From Paramecium tetraurelia (Eukaryota > Ciliophora > Oligohymenophorea > Peniculida > Parameciidae): a stretch of 64,000 bases of DNA. Below the pieces are notes generated by a model. The model did not search any database. It had not been told where the DNA came from and worked only from the letters and a program-made list of their open reading frames with translations. The translations under genes were made by a program, and so were the position numbers. Shown piece by piece: positions 35,889 through 48,481 of the stretch; positions within the stretch are counted from its first letter, which is position 1, and every line of letters begins with the position of its first letter. The stretch lies in contig NW_001798996.1 in assembly GCF_000165425.1 (NCBI RefSeq), forward strand, positions 189,072 to 253,071, written 5' to 3'.

Positions 35889-38021
35889 TCTCATAATATT
35901 GATTTGTAATAATCAGCTTCTACTTTAGATTGTGTCTTAACTCGTTTTTTATGTTTATTTTAGTCATCTTTGCTTTATATACTATGTAAGGGATGGTATG
36001 TATTAATAGAATCTGTCAACATAAATCCTTGCACTTGATTTTCTGACAATCTGTCTAATCTAGAACTCATTGATTTAGATTTCATAAATGATTAATAATT
36101 TGACTTTATGATATCTACTTTAGATGAAATATTCGGATTCACAACTCTTATATGTTATTTAGCTACTTTTATTTAAGGTAATTATTAAGAATCTTCTTCA
36201 TATGATTGCCTAATAGAAAACTAATCTCTATTTGTTGCAAAGGAAGGGAACTATTTAAGACGAACTGACTGCAAGAGATCTTTGACACTGCTGTTTTATT
36301 TACTAAAATACGGTGTCTTGGCTCTACATATTGCAAGAATAGATACTTAGGTTTGGCAGGTTAAAACTATTCAAATTACTTTTCAACTCTTATCAAAAGA
36401 CACTTTTAGAAATTGTCTCCAGCCAATTTGAGCATGTTAAATTCCTCTTATTTCTCCCCAAATTGTTCATCTAATTTAGTGTGTTAATCAATGATGGATT
36501 TATTTTATTCAACCATTTGCTGTTTAGAGAGTTTTGATTAAAACGTAGAGCGTAGAATAGGTTATGACAGAAATGGCTTAGCTTCTTCTTTGCCAAACTC
36601 ATTTGCGTATCTCCTTTCAACAGCCAGAGCTTCTTCCTTTTTTGTAAGATAGAAGTTACAACTCTTAGTTTTCACAATGTCCTCTATTCTCCTTCTGAAA
36701 AGTTAGCTGTTTCTTTATTGGAGGGAATTCAAAGCCTAGAAAAACTCTGGAAATGTCTTCCTGACAATATGATAATTCTCAAAATAATGAAAATGATATT
36801 TTACTTCTAGAGAAAGACAAAAACAATTGCAAATAGTTAATGTTTTTACTGAATAATCTCTTCTCTCCTTTTTTTAGACCACTTCTGTTTCACCAACAAA
36901 GCAGCCTCCTGTCAGATTGGCCAAGATGATGGTTTCCTTGATATCCTTGATTTCTGGTTTAGAACTTTGGAATATAGACATCAATGTAAAATCTACGTTG
37001 TTCTGAGTGGGTGGTTTTGGATATTCAACATTTTGCAATAGTTACATTTCTCCATCTTTCAAGAGTAGGAATCCATCTGTTTCATCTCCTTATTTCCAAA
37101 TGAAAAAGTTAGCTGGAAATTTGGCAGATGTAAAATACAAAATGAGTTTGGACATTTTATGTTTCGTCATGTGAGGAAACATTTTTAAAAAGTAGTCTAT
37201 TTTCTATTGGAGTGCTTTCATTCCCTTTTCTCCAACTTACTATAGTTATGGATTGGAATTACCTTGAAATTAGCCTTGGATAAGGATAGCAATTTTAGAT
37301 CAGTTAAGCCAAATATACTGGCAGTTCTGGGCTTATCGTTAGTTAATGCCATTTCTCCGAAGATTGTTCCTGATTGCTTTTAGGCCACCAACATAAATTT
37401 GCAGATTCCTTGGTTGGTGAAATATTTTTCAAAGTTTCCCGATCGAAATAATATTAGTTCAGAATCGATGACTTTTTGTGGTTTGGCCTACTTTTTAATT
37501 ACTTAACCATAGAATTTCATTAAATCGTCTCCTTACAATTGAGAGACAGATTCCAAATGCAGCTTTTCGAGCATCTTTAATATTCTTGGTTAAGCAGCTG
37601 CTTCATCGGCTTCAATCGATGCTGGTTGTCTTCTAATATAGATTCCTGCCCTGCCACTCAGAACAATATAGAATTTGTCACCAACATCATCTACATATGA
37701 TGCCAATATCTACCAATGTGAAACACAGGGGAATCTTTTGGGATGAATTCGTAAATGAGGTTTTGGCAGCATAATTTTGTAAACTCCATTAAGGTTTGAG
37801 TGTCAGGACAATTCTCCTTAAAAAAATCAATAACCTGAAGTATTTTGGCGATAATGTCGATTTATTCCTCAGATAAATATTGGTAATCTTGATAAATTTA
37901 GACAACGGGCTTTTTATTATTGTGATTTCATGCATACTTAAAATAATTCTTCCTTTGCCAATGCCTGATCTTCCTGTTCCTTCTCAAAATCTTTGGTTAA
38001 TCCTCTTTTAAGTTTCGACAT
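35889..38021 (-). CDS. Cyclic nucleotide-binding domain protein
   Basis: Starts MSKLKRGLTKDFEKEQ. A 28-nt intron (GTATGC...AAAAG) follows residue 28. The protein carries cNMP-binding (CAP-type) folds: the first begins VFHIG...VDDVGDKFYIVLSG, and a phosphate-binding cassette reads IFGEMALTNDKPRTASI (FGE..L....RxAS). A second unit includes FFIWKQGDETDGFLLLKDG and GGCFVGETEVV. The C-terminal 220 residues are basic and partly coiled coil. There is no kinase or channel domain, so it is not a normal PKA/PKG catalytic or channel subunit. It could be a regulatory-subunit-like cAMP/cGMP effector; that is inference. Stop at 35889-35891. Confidence 0.78.
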
Positions 38022-38090
38022 TTATTTATATACTATATAATGACTGATTATATTATTATTTAATCTGAAATAAAATTATATATGTGTATT

Positions 38091-40918
38091 TCATTCAATC
38101 TTAGTCTATAATACTTTAATTTTGTCTCCCAAATTAATAACGATTTCCCTGACCTTGCTTCTGATCCTCACAAATCCTTGTAATTTATCATTTACCACCT
38201 CAGCACTCACATTAAGTACGAAATCGTCATCTAAACATTAAATCCTAAATGCTTACCAAATTTCGTCTACGCATACATGTTAACACAAATAATATTGCCT
38301 TTGGGATGGTTCTCTTCAATAGGTCTCACCTTCAATTGCTTTTCCAGGAATTGCACATACTTAAAGGGATCACTACATTATCTATGATATATCAATACTT
38401 TTGATTGGTGTTGATCACGATCCTATTTTCCCATTCGTACTTAGCCCAGAACTTTCTGAATTGCTCGATCGAAACAGTGGCAGGTATGATGAAATCAATC
38501 AAATCTACATTGATCTCCTTAGTCACCAAATAGGCCTATTCGATTCCTGCATTGTTCTCATAATGAATAGCCCCATACACCACTCCGATATCTTGTGACG
38601 AGAACTTGATGGTCGTTCTAACTCTGGCCGATTAATTAGGCTGTAAGATGACACCCTAGGCCTTCTCTATGACCTTGCTTTCTCCCTGAGTCCTAAACTC
38701 CACCTAGACATTTTGAACCATCTTCGACCATCTATTGACCATGAGGACTTCGAATTGTATGTCGTATTTATGCACATTAACAAATGCCTCAGCATAGATG
38801 GGATCACAATAGCCAGTCAATTAGACTATGTGTCCTAATCTGGAGACATAAGTATTCTCCTCCTATTTGGTAGCAACGGATGTTTCATCATCGGCCAAAT
38901 CAATTTCATTGAACTCAGAAACTCCCTTTAGTTATCTAATGATGATGGGATCATCGGGTTGTTTGAGAATCTTGTCATAATTTTGATGAGCTCCGAAATG
39001 GGCATTCTACTCAGGAATGACCTCAGACTTTTTGTATTGTTCTAACAATTTATCTTATGGATTCTTGCCAGTTAGGATTCTGATGCTGGATGTGATGGTC
39101 TCTAAAGTATCCTGATCAATTTTGGCAGTGTTCTTTTGATAGTAACGCAAGAGTGAGCAGAAGATCAAGAGCATCTAACTGGAGTACTTGTTGAATTCTT
39201 GAATCTTAGATAAGAGTTTCATGAAGGCTCTACTCAAGGAGGAAGCAAGGAAAGAGTTTTGCATCAACAATTCTCTTAATTTGGATACATGTTCTTCAGT
39301 GTCTTGCTTCTCAATCACTTGAGTGCCATAAGTACCATCAGGGAGGATCACAGTTTTGACTACCTATTTGCTTTCATCTTCCTATTTGACCACAGCCTTA
39401 TCATGTTCAAGAGGGAGATTTCCTATGGCCTTTTTGATTTGATTGAATGATCGAATAGGATTGACACTGTAATCCCCGAGAACTGTGAATGTGGCCTTGT
39501 ATAATTCCATGTGGTGGATATCCAAGAATCGATTAGAAAGTGCAGTTACGATTTTATGTTGAATTGGCTAATCAGATAATTAAACTAATTTGACTAGTGT
39601 CTGTCCAGCTAATTGAGCACATTGATCATCCATTTTATTGTTGCAAATGATGGAATCAATGAAGGTTTGGGCTACAACTTCATGGACCTGAGGGAATTTA
39701 TGAATCATTGGGTTGATCAATTATAACATCAATATCTTGTATTCAGATTAATCATTTAAATTCTAGCATTTTTGGAATTCCTTCTGCAATGATTGAGCCA
39801 ACAAGACAACATTTTCGTGTTTCAATTAAAAGAGTTTTAACACTTTTCTCCTAATATCGATACTCTATTAATTAAGCAAATAGGAGAGGTCTTAGGTCCT
39901 ATCCTCAAGGACTCTAGGATTCAATTGATTGACAGCCTCTAATCTGTCCAAAATGACCAATTTGATATTGTTGTCAGTCTGAGAGTTGATCAAAGACATG
40001 TAGATTTGCACAGCAATTTTTAATGATGCTAAACTGGGTGACACAGCAAAGAGAGTGTTGGCACATTCATATTAGACAGATGCTGATTTGGACTTTGAAA
40101 ATTGATAAATGGACTTCAATAACTTAGGTTTTTGTAGTGGATCCTTTTTGCACACTTTTCTAAACAATTCCAAGATGGATAATTGGAGTATGTCTCCAAA
40201 TTAATTGCTGTCATCTGAATAGTTGATGTTTAAGTAGTCGAGTGCCTTTTGTTGATTGGCATGGAAGAGCAATAAGAAGGCATTCCTTTTAGTGGATAAA
40301 TCTGTTTCATTCAATAACAATTTCTCCATCAGTTCATCCAAGTCTGAGATTAAATCATCTCCAAAGTTCAGGAATATTTCATAGAGACACACCACGGCAT
40401 TCCTTCTCACATACACATGTTTGTGAGTAACATTCTCTACGATTGCTGTTTGCAATGGCTCCAGGATTCCCTATTTTATTAATTGTGATTCAATACACGC
40501 AATTGAATTCTGCTCAAGAGTTTGAGTGTTCTCCCTCTGATGTACTCGTTTGGATGCAACAAGTCCTTCCTTAAACTATTGCATACGAGGATCATTTCCT
40601 CCTTCAATGAACCATTTGGATGAGTTTTCTCAATTACTTCCCAATAGAAGAGGAGAATCTTTTTCAATGAATGTGTCTCATCTGACAATGGCACCAGTGA
40701 GTTGATAACGTTCATCACCATACGAGGCATTTATTCATCATGGATTATCTGAATAACGAGCGATTTCAATGCCTAATCAATAGATTGTGGAATCCTACTT
40801 TCAATTTATCATCGAACTTCCCTGTGTCGAATGCCTTTGCTATCTCCTGTGAACTCATCGGAGCATCCTCGGGAATTACATATACGCTGCACATTCTATC
40901 CACTTTCACTTAAGTCAT
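38091..40918 (-). CDS. COPB1: Coatomer subunit beta (beta-COP)
   Basis: A component of the COPI coat that mediates retrograde Golgi-to-ER vesicle traffic. Conserved stretches include FYWEVIEKTHPNGSLKEEMI, LVCNSLRKDLLHPNEYIRGR, TLKLLSRI, YVRRNAVVCLYEI and STKRNAFLLLFHANQQKALD, which match the N-terminal adaptin-like HEAT region of beta-COP. The C-terminal beta-COP domain reads VSAEVVNDKLQGFVRIRSKV and ends IKVLQTKIE. A 26-nt intron at 40773-40798 and another near 38232-38257 fit the frame. The protein is about 920 residues, near the usual family length. Its function is expected to be essential and conserved. Confidence 0.95.
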
Positions 40919-40979
40919 TATTAATCAAATAATATATTATATACGTGGCAATTTTACTTATTACAAGCACATTTAATAT

Positions 40980-41885
40980 TCACAATTATTCCAACCACTA
41001 TTTATTTTCAGCATCGATAGTTTCATAACTATCCATTCCAGAAAAGTCCTTGATTTTTGGATCAGCTCCATTTTTTAACAACAATTCCAAAATCTCCTGA
41101 TTCCCAGAAAGACAAGCATAATGCAAGGCAGTCATCCCAGACACACTCTCCTATACGTTCATCAAATTGTGTTATTTGTAATAAGGAATCAACAATTTCA
41201 GAGCTTCAACATTTTCAATGTCCACCACAGCATGAATCAATTTAATTTTTTGTTGATTCTCACTCTGCAAATATTTCACATCATTGTGAGTCTACAGCAA
41301 TTCCCCCAATTTGTCAGTATTTTCAAGTGAATCCAAAATCTCCTAAAATATTTGTTGTTCCTTCTCATTCAATTAAAACTCCTATTCTATTGTCTACCCA
41401 GTCTTATTAATCTTCTCTATGAATGCCTCATTAGTGTCATGTTCCGCATTCTTCATCGTACTCACCTTCATTCCGAATTGCGAATTCTGAGCACTCCCTG
41501 TATCGCACTCAACCCCACTCTCTAAATATTATTGTATTTATTTTATGTATAACTTCTCGGCATCTCCCTTCTTTACCCCTTTACACTTCGACCACGCAGT
41601 CCATTTGGCATGATCCTAGAGATGCAAACGCATAGGCTCTGGAATATTGCAATCCCCCACAGTCGCCTACTTGTATAAACTATAGAGCCACAATTGATCC
41701 GGCTAACTCAAACCGACCAAAGTTCTCCCCTTTCGTGCAGCCTCCTTAAACTCCTCAGAGAATTCAGACAAATCAGTCTCCTAATTCAGTTTTGGCTGTC
41801 TCTTCCAAAATAACAAACTTCCCCCTATTGCAGCTATTGTTATCCCAACCATCCATGTCAACTTTTAATTCAATTTCCCCAACAT
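40980..41885 (-). CDS. Acyl-CoA-binding protein with ankyrin repeats (ACBD6-like)
   Basis: An N-terminal TM segment (WMVGITIAAIGGSLLFW) is followed by an acyl-CoA-binding domain: FKEAARKG, LSQPDQLWLYSLYKQATVGD, and PEPMRLHLQDHAKWTAWSKC (the conserved Lys-Trp-x-AW). A linker leads to two or three ankyrin repeats (LIHAVVDIENVEALKLLI; SGMTALHYACLSGNQEILEL; LLKNGADPKIKD). The ACB-plus-ankyrin order is that of ACBD6, a lipid carrier; the N-terminal membrane anchor is an addition compared with animal ACBD6. About 300 residues, no obvious intron. Only about 30 bp separate it from the stop of the LRR gene upstream. Confidence 0.88.
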
Positions 41886-41917
41886 TTTAAAAATCATATA
41901 ATAATAATAATTATCAT

Positions 41918-44518
41918 TCATAACAATTACACATCAGCTATAAAAAACTCTTAATTATTCATTTCCACATCCTCGAACCTACTCTGCAAATCAATAAATT
42001 GCTGCGAAATAATCAGAGTCTTGATACTCGTGTTCTTGTCCAAACTTTCCAAGATCACTTAAATGTCGTTGATCCTATTGCAATTCACATCCAGTAATTC
42101 AAGAGAGATCGAATCCTTTAAACAAGCCGTAAACTGCAATAACTCATCCAATTCAAGATGACTTAAGTGGACACTCCTAAAACAATCGTGCTTAATTATC
42201 AATTCCCCCAATTATTCAATATTCTGAATCGAGTTCTCAGATATGTCCAATTATATCTTTATTATTTCTATTATCGGATCCATTGAGTTCTCATAAAAGT
42301 CTTTCAGCAACTACAAGTTGTACCTATTGTACTGCCCCGTCTTATTCTTCAATTTCTTGATCATCTTAGACAATGTCTTTTACTTATTGTAGAACAACTC
42401 ATTCTCCAATGCTGGAATCTCCAAAGCCTTACAGAACATCACATCAATCGCATTGAACAAATCATTGAAATTCGTTGCCCCAATATTCTTGAAGTTCATC
42501 AAAGTCAGCAATTCTAACTCCATCGAATCCGACTTCCTTGAAATCTGATGTCTTCGATAACCAGGACTAATGCTCTCCAAATTATTAGTACTGTTATCCC
42601 AAAATTGTAAGTATCGTTGCTGAATGCAATTGGCAATTATCTCTATGCCTTCATTTCCGATCCCTTGATTGTCATTCAAATAGATGTGATTCAAAGCAAA
42701 AGAGTTTTGATTCATCAAAAAGCTTCCGAATTCCTTTATCACCAAAGTTGTCAATTGACAATTGCTCAAATCGATTAACTTCAATCTATTCTTATTCTTC
42801 TTAAAATATTATAGTAATTAGATAGTTGCAATTGGACCTAATTGACTGTTTGATAATATCAATTAATAAATCTTATGGTTCATTAAACTATCGAATATAA
42901 TCTGGGTGTATTTTGTTATGTAACATAAAGGTAGCGCATTTTAAATACCTTCTATTTGCAAAGCATTATTAGAGATGTTGAAAGTAGTAAGGTTTTCATT
43001 GAAAAAATAATCAACCATACTAATGGAAGGTGATTTGTCAAACAATCTACAAATCATCCACAAGTTATTTAAATATGCTTTATAGGCTATTTAATTGGAA
43101 ATGGATCTTCTCCAAATTTATCCCACATAGGGCTTCTCCAATTTAATTGTTAAAGATCTATCTAATAATTTAACTATATATGTAGATCCTTCCTCTTTGA
43201 TTAATGCGTCATCCAGTTATCCTATTCCTCTTGCTACCTTATCAGTTTTCAAATGATACCAAACCAAATGAAATCCTCTTTGTTCCAACCAACAAATGTG
43301 AAATTCCTGTGATTTTCCCTTCTATTTTAAAAAGTACTCTCCTTTTTGCAATTTGTCAATACCTCCTTTTCCCATCTTTGATCCTGCTTACAAGTTGACA
43401 TTTGTAGTCTCCTTCAAATGATCCTTTATAGCCCTTTGAGCCTAATACCCTTAATTGTGGGGAATCATTTACACATTATAATCTTTCAATTGTTCAGTGG
43501 TTATAAATTGGAGATGTTCCAACTTTTTGGATCTCTCTTGTTTTTTTGCTTAAGCCTTGACTTTCTTCTCAATTTTTTTGATTTTGTTTTCTGAACTTTA
43601 TTCTGTGAATTCTGATTCATTGGAAATGGGTTGAATTTTATAGGCTTGAGAGGGGAGATTATGAACGATGATTTAATCTTGGATGATGTTGATGGACTTG
43701 ATGTAGTTGTAATCTAGGGCATCTAGAATTAACTCTCGAAGAATCAAGTAAATATTATATTGGCGAGTCAATGCAGAGGGTATGTTCTGATTGTGCATGA
43801 GATTGAATTGTTGGATTCGATTAAGGAATGAAAATTTGAAATGCTGATCAATTTTGACTTGCTATTCAACAAACTATTGTTCATTCTGTTCTTCTTCGAT
43901 TTGATTTTCTACTAGCAGGACTTCATAAATATTTTTGTCTTCTCTGTAAATTTGTCTATTGATTTGATATGGTATGATGTTGATATTCAATTCCATTTCA
44001 TTTTTAAATATGAAATGAATTTGCTCTTTGGTGTTAAATATTTTATAGATTTGCTATTGATTCTCATCCAATAATTGTCCATTAATTTTAGTCACTTGCA
44101 ATTGAGAGGGTTTTTTGGAAAATCTTCTGTAGAAGTTAATTTTATTGCTGACTGAGAGTGCAACCTTTGTTTGGTTAATTTGATCATATTTAATGTTGAG
44201 TTTTTGCATCATTGAGTTGATCAAATGGAATTCCACAAAACCAGTGTCATTGGCAGATTGCATGATGGCTTGCAATTGCTATTACTTTTAATTGAAACTC
44301 TGTTGTCTTTCCTTGAGTTATTGTTGTACAATGATTTTTGAATCAATGAATTTCTGGTCCTTGTGGAGTTAGACTTTGTGCTTGGATTGATTAAGAATGG
44401 CTTGAGTTTACTTGAGCATCTCCTCAGGAGCAAGTTTTGGTTGTTCCTTTGTTTCACTTACAAACAAACATTTCTTTATTGTCTGTAGGTTTTATTCAGT
44501 TTATTTAATTTTATTCAT
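41918..44518 (-). CDS. Leucine-rich repeat protein with coiled-coil N-terminus
   Basis: Begins MNKIKQTEQNLQTIKK, with a Gln/Lys-rich coiled coil. A middle region is rich in charged helices (SSENKIKKIEKKVKAQ). The C-terminal third holds ribonuclease-inhibitor-type LRRs: LIDLSNCQLTTLVIKEFG, LNHIYLNDNQGIGNEGIEII and LELLDVNCNRINDIQVI. The protein is over 800 residues. LRR proteins are protein-interaction scaffolds; no specific partner can be named. The start ATG lies 2 bp from the ATG of the divergent gene at 44521. A downstream in-frame Met is an alternative start. Confidence 0.75.
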
Positions 44519-44520
44519 AT

Positions 44521-44958
44521 ATGTCAACTGATGTTGATTACTATACTAAATAGCGAAGCATATCATAATTGCCTTAACGCAGACATCAACACTTAGATTG
44601 TTATGACATCATTACATAAGACCAACATTATTAAGATTTGGTGAATTTAGCTGCAAAGTTCAGGTATAACAGATTGGATCGCTTTAAAATGTTCGTCCTT
44701 AATGGGATGCTCTAGCGAAACCAGGCGCTTTAATGCTAAATAGAGAGGTGTTTTCGTCGTGGAACTAGACTCCAGACAGAAGAAAGAGTCTTGCAACCAA
44801 TTAAGCAAGGAATACGTCGAACCTCATTGATTGATTACCCGCATTTGGGACGAAAAACTGTAGAGAGATTGAAGATTTAGTAAGAGAAAAACAAAAAATT
44901 AATGAAAGCAATTCATCGCAATAACGAAAATGAAATTTCCACACTCACCACGGAGTGA
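44521..44958 (+). CDS. Small basic protein, unknown function
   Basis: An intron-free frame of 145 codons (MSTDVDYYTKQRSISQLP...) with composition less AT-rich than its surroundings. It is rich in Arg, Gln and Lys; segments include CQIERCFRRGTRLQTEERVL and RRTSLIDYPHLGRKTVERL. No family is recognised. Its 3' end overlaps the convergent gene ending at 44945 by 14 bp. Confidence 0.6.
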
Positions 44959-45400
44959 GAGTCATTTGATCACAATATTATTACTTAGATTTACATTTAG
45001 GTACTAATATCGGTTTTTGGTTTGACATCTTAACTTTACTATTCATATTTTATTTCTTCTATATCAAACAAGGCAAAGGTTGAATGTGAGTAACAATTGG
45101 TTCTTATTTTTAATCCAATGATTTGTTCTCACAAACACTGTTTGCTCTTTTAGTTCGCGATCCATCATTTGAAGTGCTTCTTAACGACCTCTTGGGCTTG
45201 TACATCTCCTTCCGAGGAGACCATCTCTTCAACTATTTTAAATATATCGGGATTGTCGGTTCTAATTGTAACAAAGTTGTGTAATCCATCTTCGTATGTT
45301 CAACTAAGTTCTGAAAAAGATGTTTATTCAGTGTTGGCTATTGTGATTGTAAGTATGTTCTCTGCACGCTTAATAAACTTAATCCTAATTGAGCATTCAT
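44945..45400 (-). CDS. Small basic protein, unknown function
   Basis: An intron-free frame of 151 codons starting MNAQLGLSLLSVQRTYLQ. Basic and Ser/Lys/Gln-rich (LKQLKRWSPRKEMYKPKRSL). The tail has several Cys residues (PKCKSKQQYCDQ). No recognised domain. Overlapping antisense frames exist at 45169-45423, but this one has the more protein-like composition. Confidence 0.52.
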
Positions 45401-45762
45401 TTATATATTATTTTATATTATAAATTATTTAACTCCTCAATACTTGTATGCACGCATTTCATTCAATGTTGTGTGGCACATTTACATTTAATTTCGATCA
45501 GGAATCTCAAAGGAAATAGGATAAAAATAATACTGTACACTATATATGAAAAATTACTAAAATTAATATTCTTGAGATCGTTATCAAATCTAACCTCAGA
45601 AAAGAGAACCTCTGTAGGTACTCATAGAACTTTCTTATGTTTTTAATATTTAAATAATCTCAATCTACAAGTTCTTATTCTATCAAATTAATGCTGTATT
45701 CTACATTACACTATATGGCAGTATTAGTTCTGATATTAAATAATCAATATTATAATATTAGA
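45401..45762. other. Intergenic region
   Basis: No supported gene. It contains a short plus-strand open frame at about 45389-45646 with Ile/Leu/Ser-rich composition that is more likely chance. Confidence 0.4.
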
Positions 45763-47708
45763 ATGAGTTTAATTTATCAAGGCTAAAAGACATTCGTTAA
45801 AAAGGTAGAGATTTGCAAAATAAATAATTTGGAAATTGTATTAGGAAGTGGAGGGCAGGCTACTGTTTATAAGGCTATGATGACTATTCAATAATCGGAT
45901 CAAACTGAGAGATAAATAGATATTGCTTTAAAAAGAATTTTACTACCTAAATCCAACAATTTCAGACAAAGAATGTCTGAATTAATCAAAAGAGAACAAT
46001 CTGTTTATAGATCTATAAAATCTCCTTATATTATTAAATTATATGGAACAAATTTAAACTACTAAAAAAAAAGGCTAGAGGATCTAGAATATTTGGATTT
46101 TTATTTTGAACTATGTGATGGCTGTCTGGCCGAGCTAATCAGGGATAGAGACAAGGGAATAGATGTACCCCTCACAGAGGAAAGTGCATTGGAAATCTTT
46201 GAATCGGTTGTAGAGGTCGAATTGTTATTGGAAAAATCATCCTTTATGAGATCAACTACAGTTTATTAGGGCTTGTTTCATAGAGATATTAATGTTAAAA
46301 ATATCCTTTTTAAAAAGAAAAAGCATAAAATCGAGGTCAAAGTTTGTGATTTTGGTGTTGCCAACTATGAGTATGATCAATTAAATCCTAATAATCGGAT
46401 TGATTTAACTTAAAAAGTCGGAACCCTTGTAATATTTTTAGTTATTTCTAGTCTTTCACAAGTCCAGAAAATATACTCTAGTAAATATATAATTCACAGA
46501 AAAACGAAGCCTGGTCGTTGGGTGTACTTCTGTTTTGTTTGCTAACAGGATTATCATATTATAAAAATGTGTTACATCTTTTCAACAATAATAATGATCA
46601 TCATAAATTAATTGAAAAGATGTAAATCTAAAGGTACACAAAAGAACTATTAATCAATCTATTACAAATTGATCCGGAAAAAAGATGGGCATACGATGAA
46701 ATTGTTTCATCCAAATGGTATACTCTATTTGGTTAAAAGAAATGTAAGATTTTGGAGAGAATAGAGCCTACCCTAAAATTTAGACAAAAGTGTTTTAATG
46801 AGCTGTCCCTCAAATTGATAGAATATAACTAATTTATTGATTAAAACAAACAGTAATCATTAGAATTTTAAATCCCATAAGATCTGCTACTGATAACAAT
46901 AAAGAATTATGAATTGTGGTCTTGGAAATAATTAGAAAAGTATAGTGGAAGTTATTGTTATGAATTCCAAAGTTAAGAAGAAATTGCAGAGTAAACAGCT
47001 TGTAAGGATGAGATTAAAAGCTATGAAAAAAACTTAATTAGAATTACGCAAGAACTCAGGGATTTTTTCTTATAGATTACATCTAATTAGAACTAAAAAC
47101 ATGAGAACTAAGAAAAAACGAAATATGAAGTTAGGAAAGAGGAGGCTATGAAAATTCAATAATTTTGGAGTAAAATTATATGTAATTCAACAACTACCTC
47201 TCATTATAAACCAGATGCTCTGTATTATTATATGCATTTATTTGAAGAAATGGAACAGAAATTATTAAGTCGTTTGTCAATATTTTTAATTTAGAATCAC
47301 TATAACCCAATAAATTTCAAACCTAGTAGTCTAAACAAAATTCCAGTCTAAATTTCGAAGTTATAAAATATATCTGAAGCCTTCTCGTAAACTTTGGTTC
47401 AGAAGGAAATATTAATAAAATAAAATTTGGAATAATTAGTAGCTTAAAATTCAAAAGATAATTAGGATAAGGTTACGATAGAAAAAAAGCTTAGCTAATT
47501 AAAAGAGGAAGTTGATGAACTAAAAATTTAAGTTGATGAATGCACAGCCACAATAAAATAAAAATAAAAAATACTTTAAATCCTAGAATAACAAAAATAA
47601 CTTCAAACGATATTGAAGATGTTAAAAGAAATAAAATAGAAATTTAATCGCTATTATTATTGGAAAAAAGAGGTAGAATATTTGTAAATCTTTCAAAACG
47701 ATAATTGA
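45763..47708 (+). CDS. Protein kinase with C-terminal coiled coil
   Basis: Eukaryotic protein kinase domain. The glycine loop is LGSGGQATVYKA, the VAIK-type Lys is in IDIALKRILLP, the catalytic loop is FHRDINVKNILF, DFG is in VKVCDFGVANYE, and PEN (APE-like) is in SFTSPENILQ. Also present are NEAWSLGVLLFCLLTG and DPEKRW of subdomain XI. A 23-nt intron at 46429-46451 interrupts the activation segment. In the catalytic loop the usual Lys two residues after the Asp (HRDxKxxN) is Asn, while Asp and the last Asn are kept. The C-terminal 350 residues are a Gln/Lys/Glu-rich coiled coil. It may be related to ULK/NEK-like kinases, but I cannot assign a family. Confidence 0.83.
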
Positions 47709-48481
47709 TCTAAATTCAAATTTCATATTTAGATATATAATTCTTATTTTCGTAATTTTTTATTGTTGTTTAATAATTGCAAATTCATTATGACTTTCTT
47801 AGAAGATTACATTTTAATAAACTTGATTCTTACGATAATTAAGTTTTTTAAACATTCCATTTTTTGTTAGGAAAATGATTATAATAGACATAATTACAAC
47901 TAAATTAATATCTAAATTAAACAAAATATTGAATAAAGTAAATATTACTTATTAATGTTTTAGTAATATATAATTCTTAATAAATACAAGTTCTTTATTA
48001 TTGTAAATTGAAAAATTAAAAATTATAAAAAAGAAAAACAAAGTTTAACAATTCATTTGAAATTCATCTATATATATTAATAAAATTAATTAATTGATTA
48101 AAATGAAATCATATATTATTAATCAAATATTAATTTAATTTTAATTCATCAAACTTTAATTTAAATGATTTCTTCTATTTAAATTTAACGTATTCCAAGG
48201 ATCTTGATCATAATGAAATTAAATAGTCGAAGTATTTGGAGATATAAGAAAATATTAGTTTTTATTATAATATATACAGGGTTTTTTATTTCACTAATGT
48301 GTAACAATTCTTAAACTAAAAATGTTTTGCTCTTTTCAAATAGTTTTTTTTTAAGTAATAGCCTAACAACATGCCTTTTTTATTATTATAAAATGATAAA
48401 TAATTTACATACACAAATGAAATATAAAATCAAGTTTATCCAGAAACCACCATTAATTCGATTTAGATGGTGGAATCTGTT
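47709..48481. other. Intergenic region, AT-rich
   Basis: Extremely AT-rich with poly-A and poly-T runs. No supported feature. Confidence 0.45.

Noticed and set aside
44640-44980. Possible structured RNA (briefly considered U4 snRNA-like, from CAATGAGGTT)
   Set aside because: The match is short and the kink-turn partner is missing. A continuous plus-strand coding frame explains the region better.
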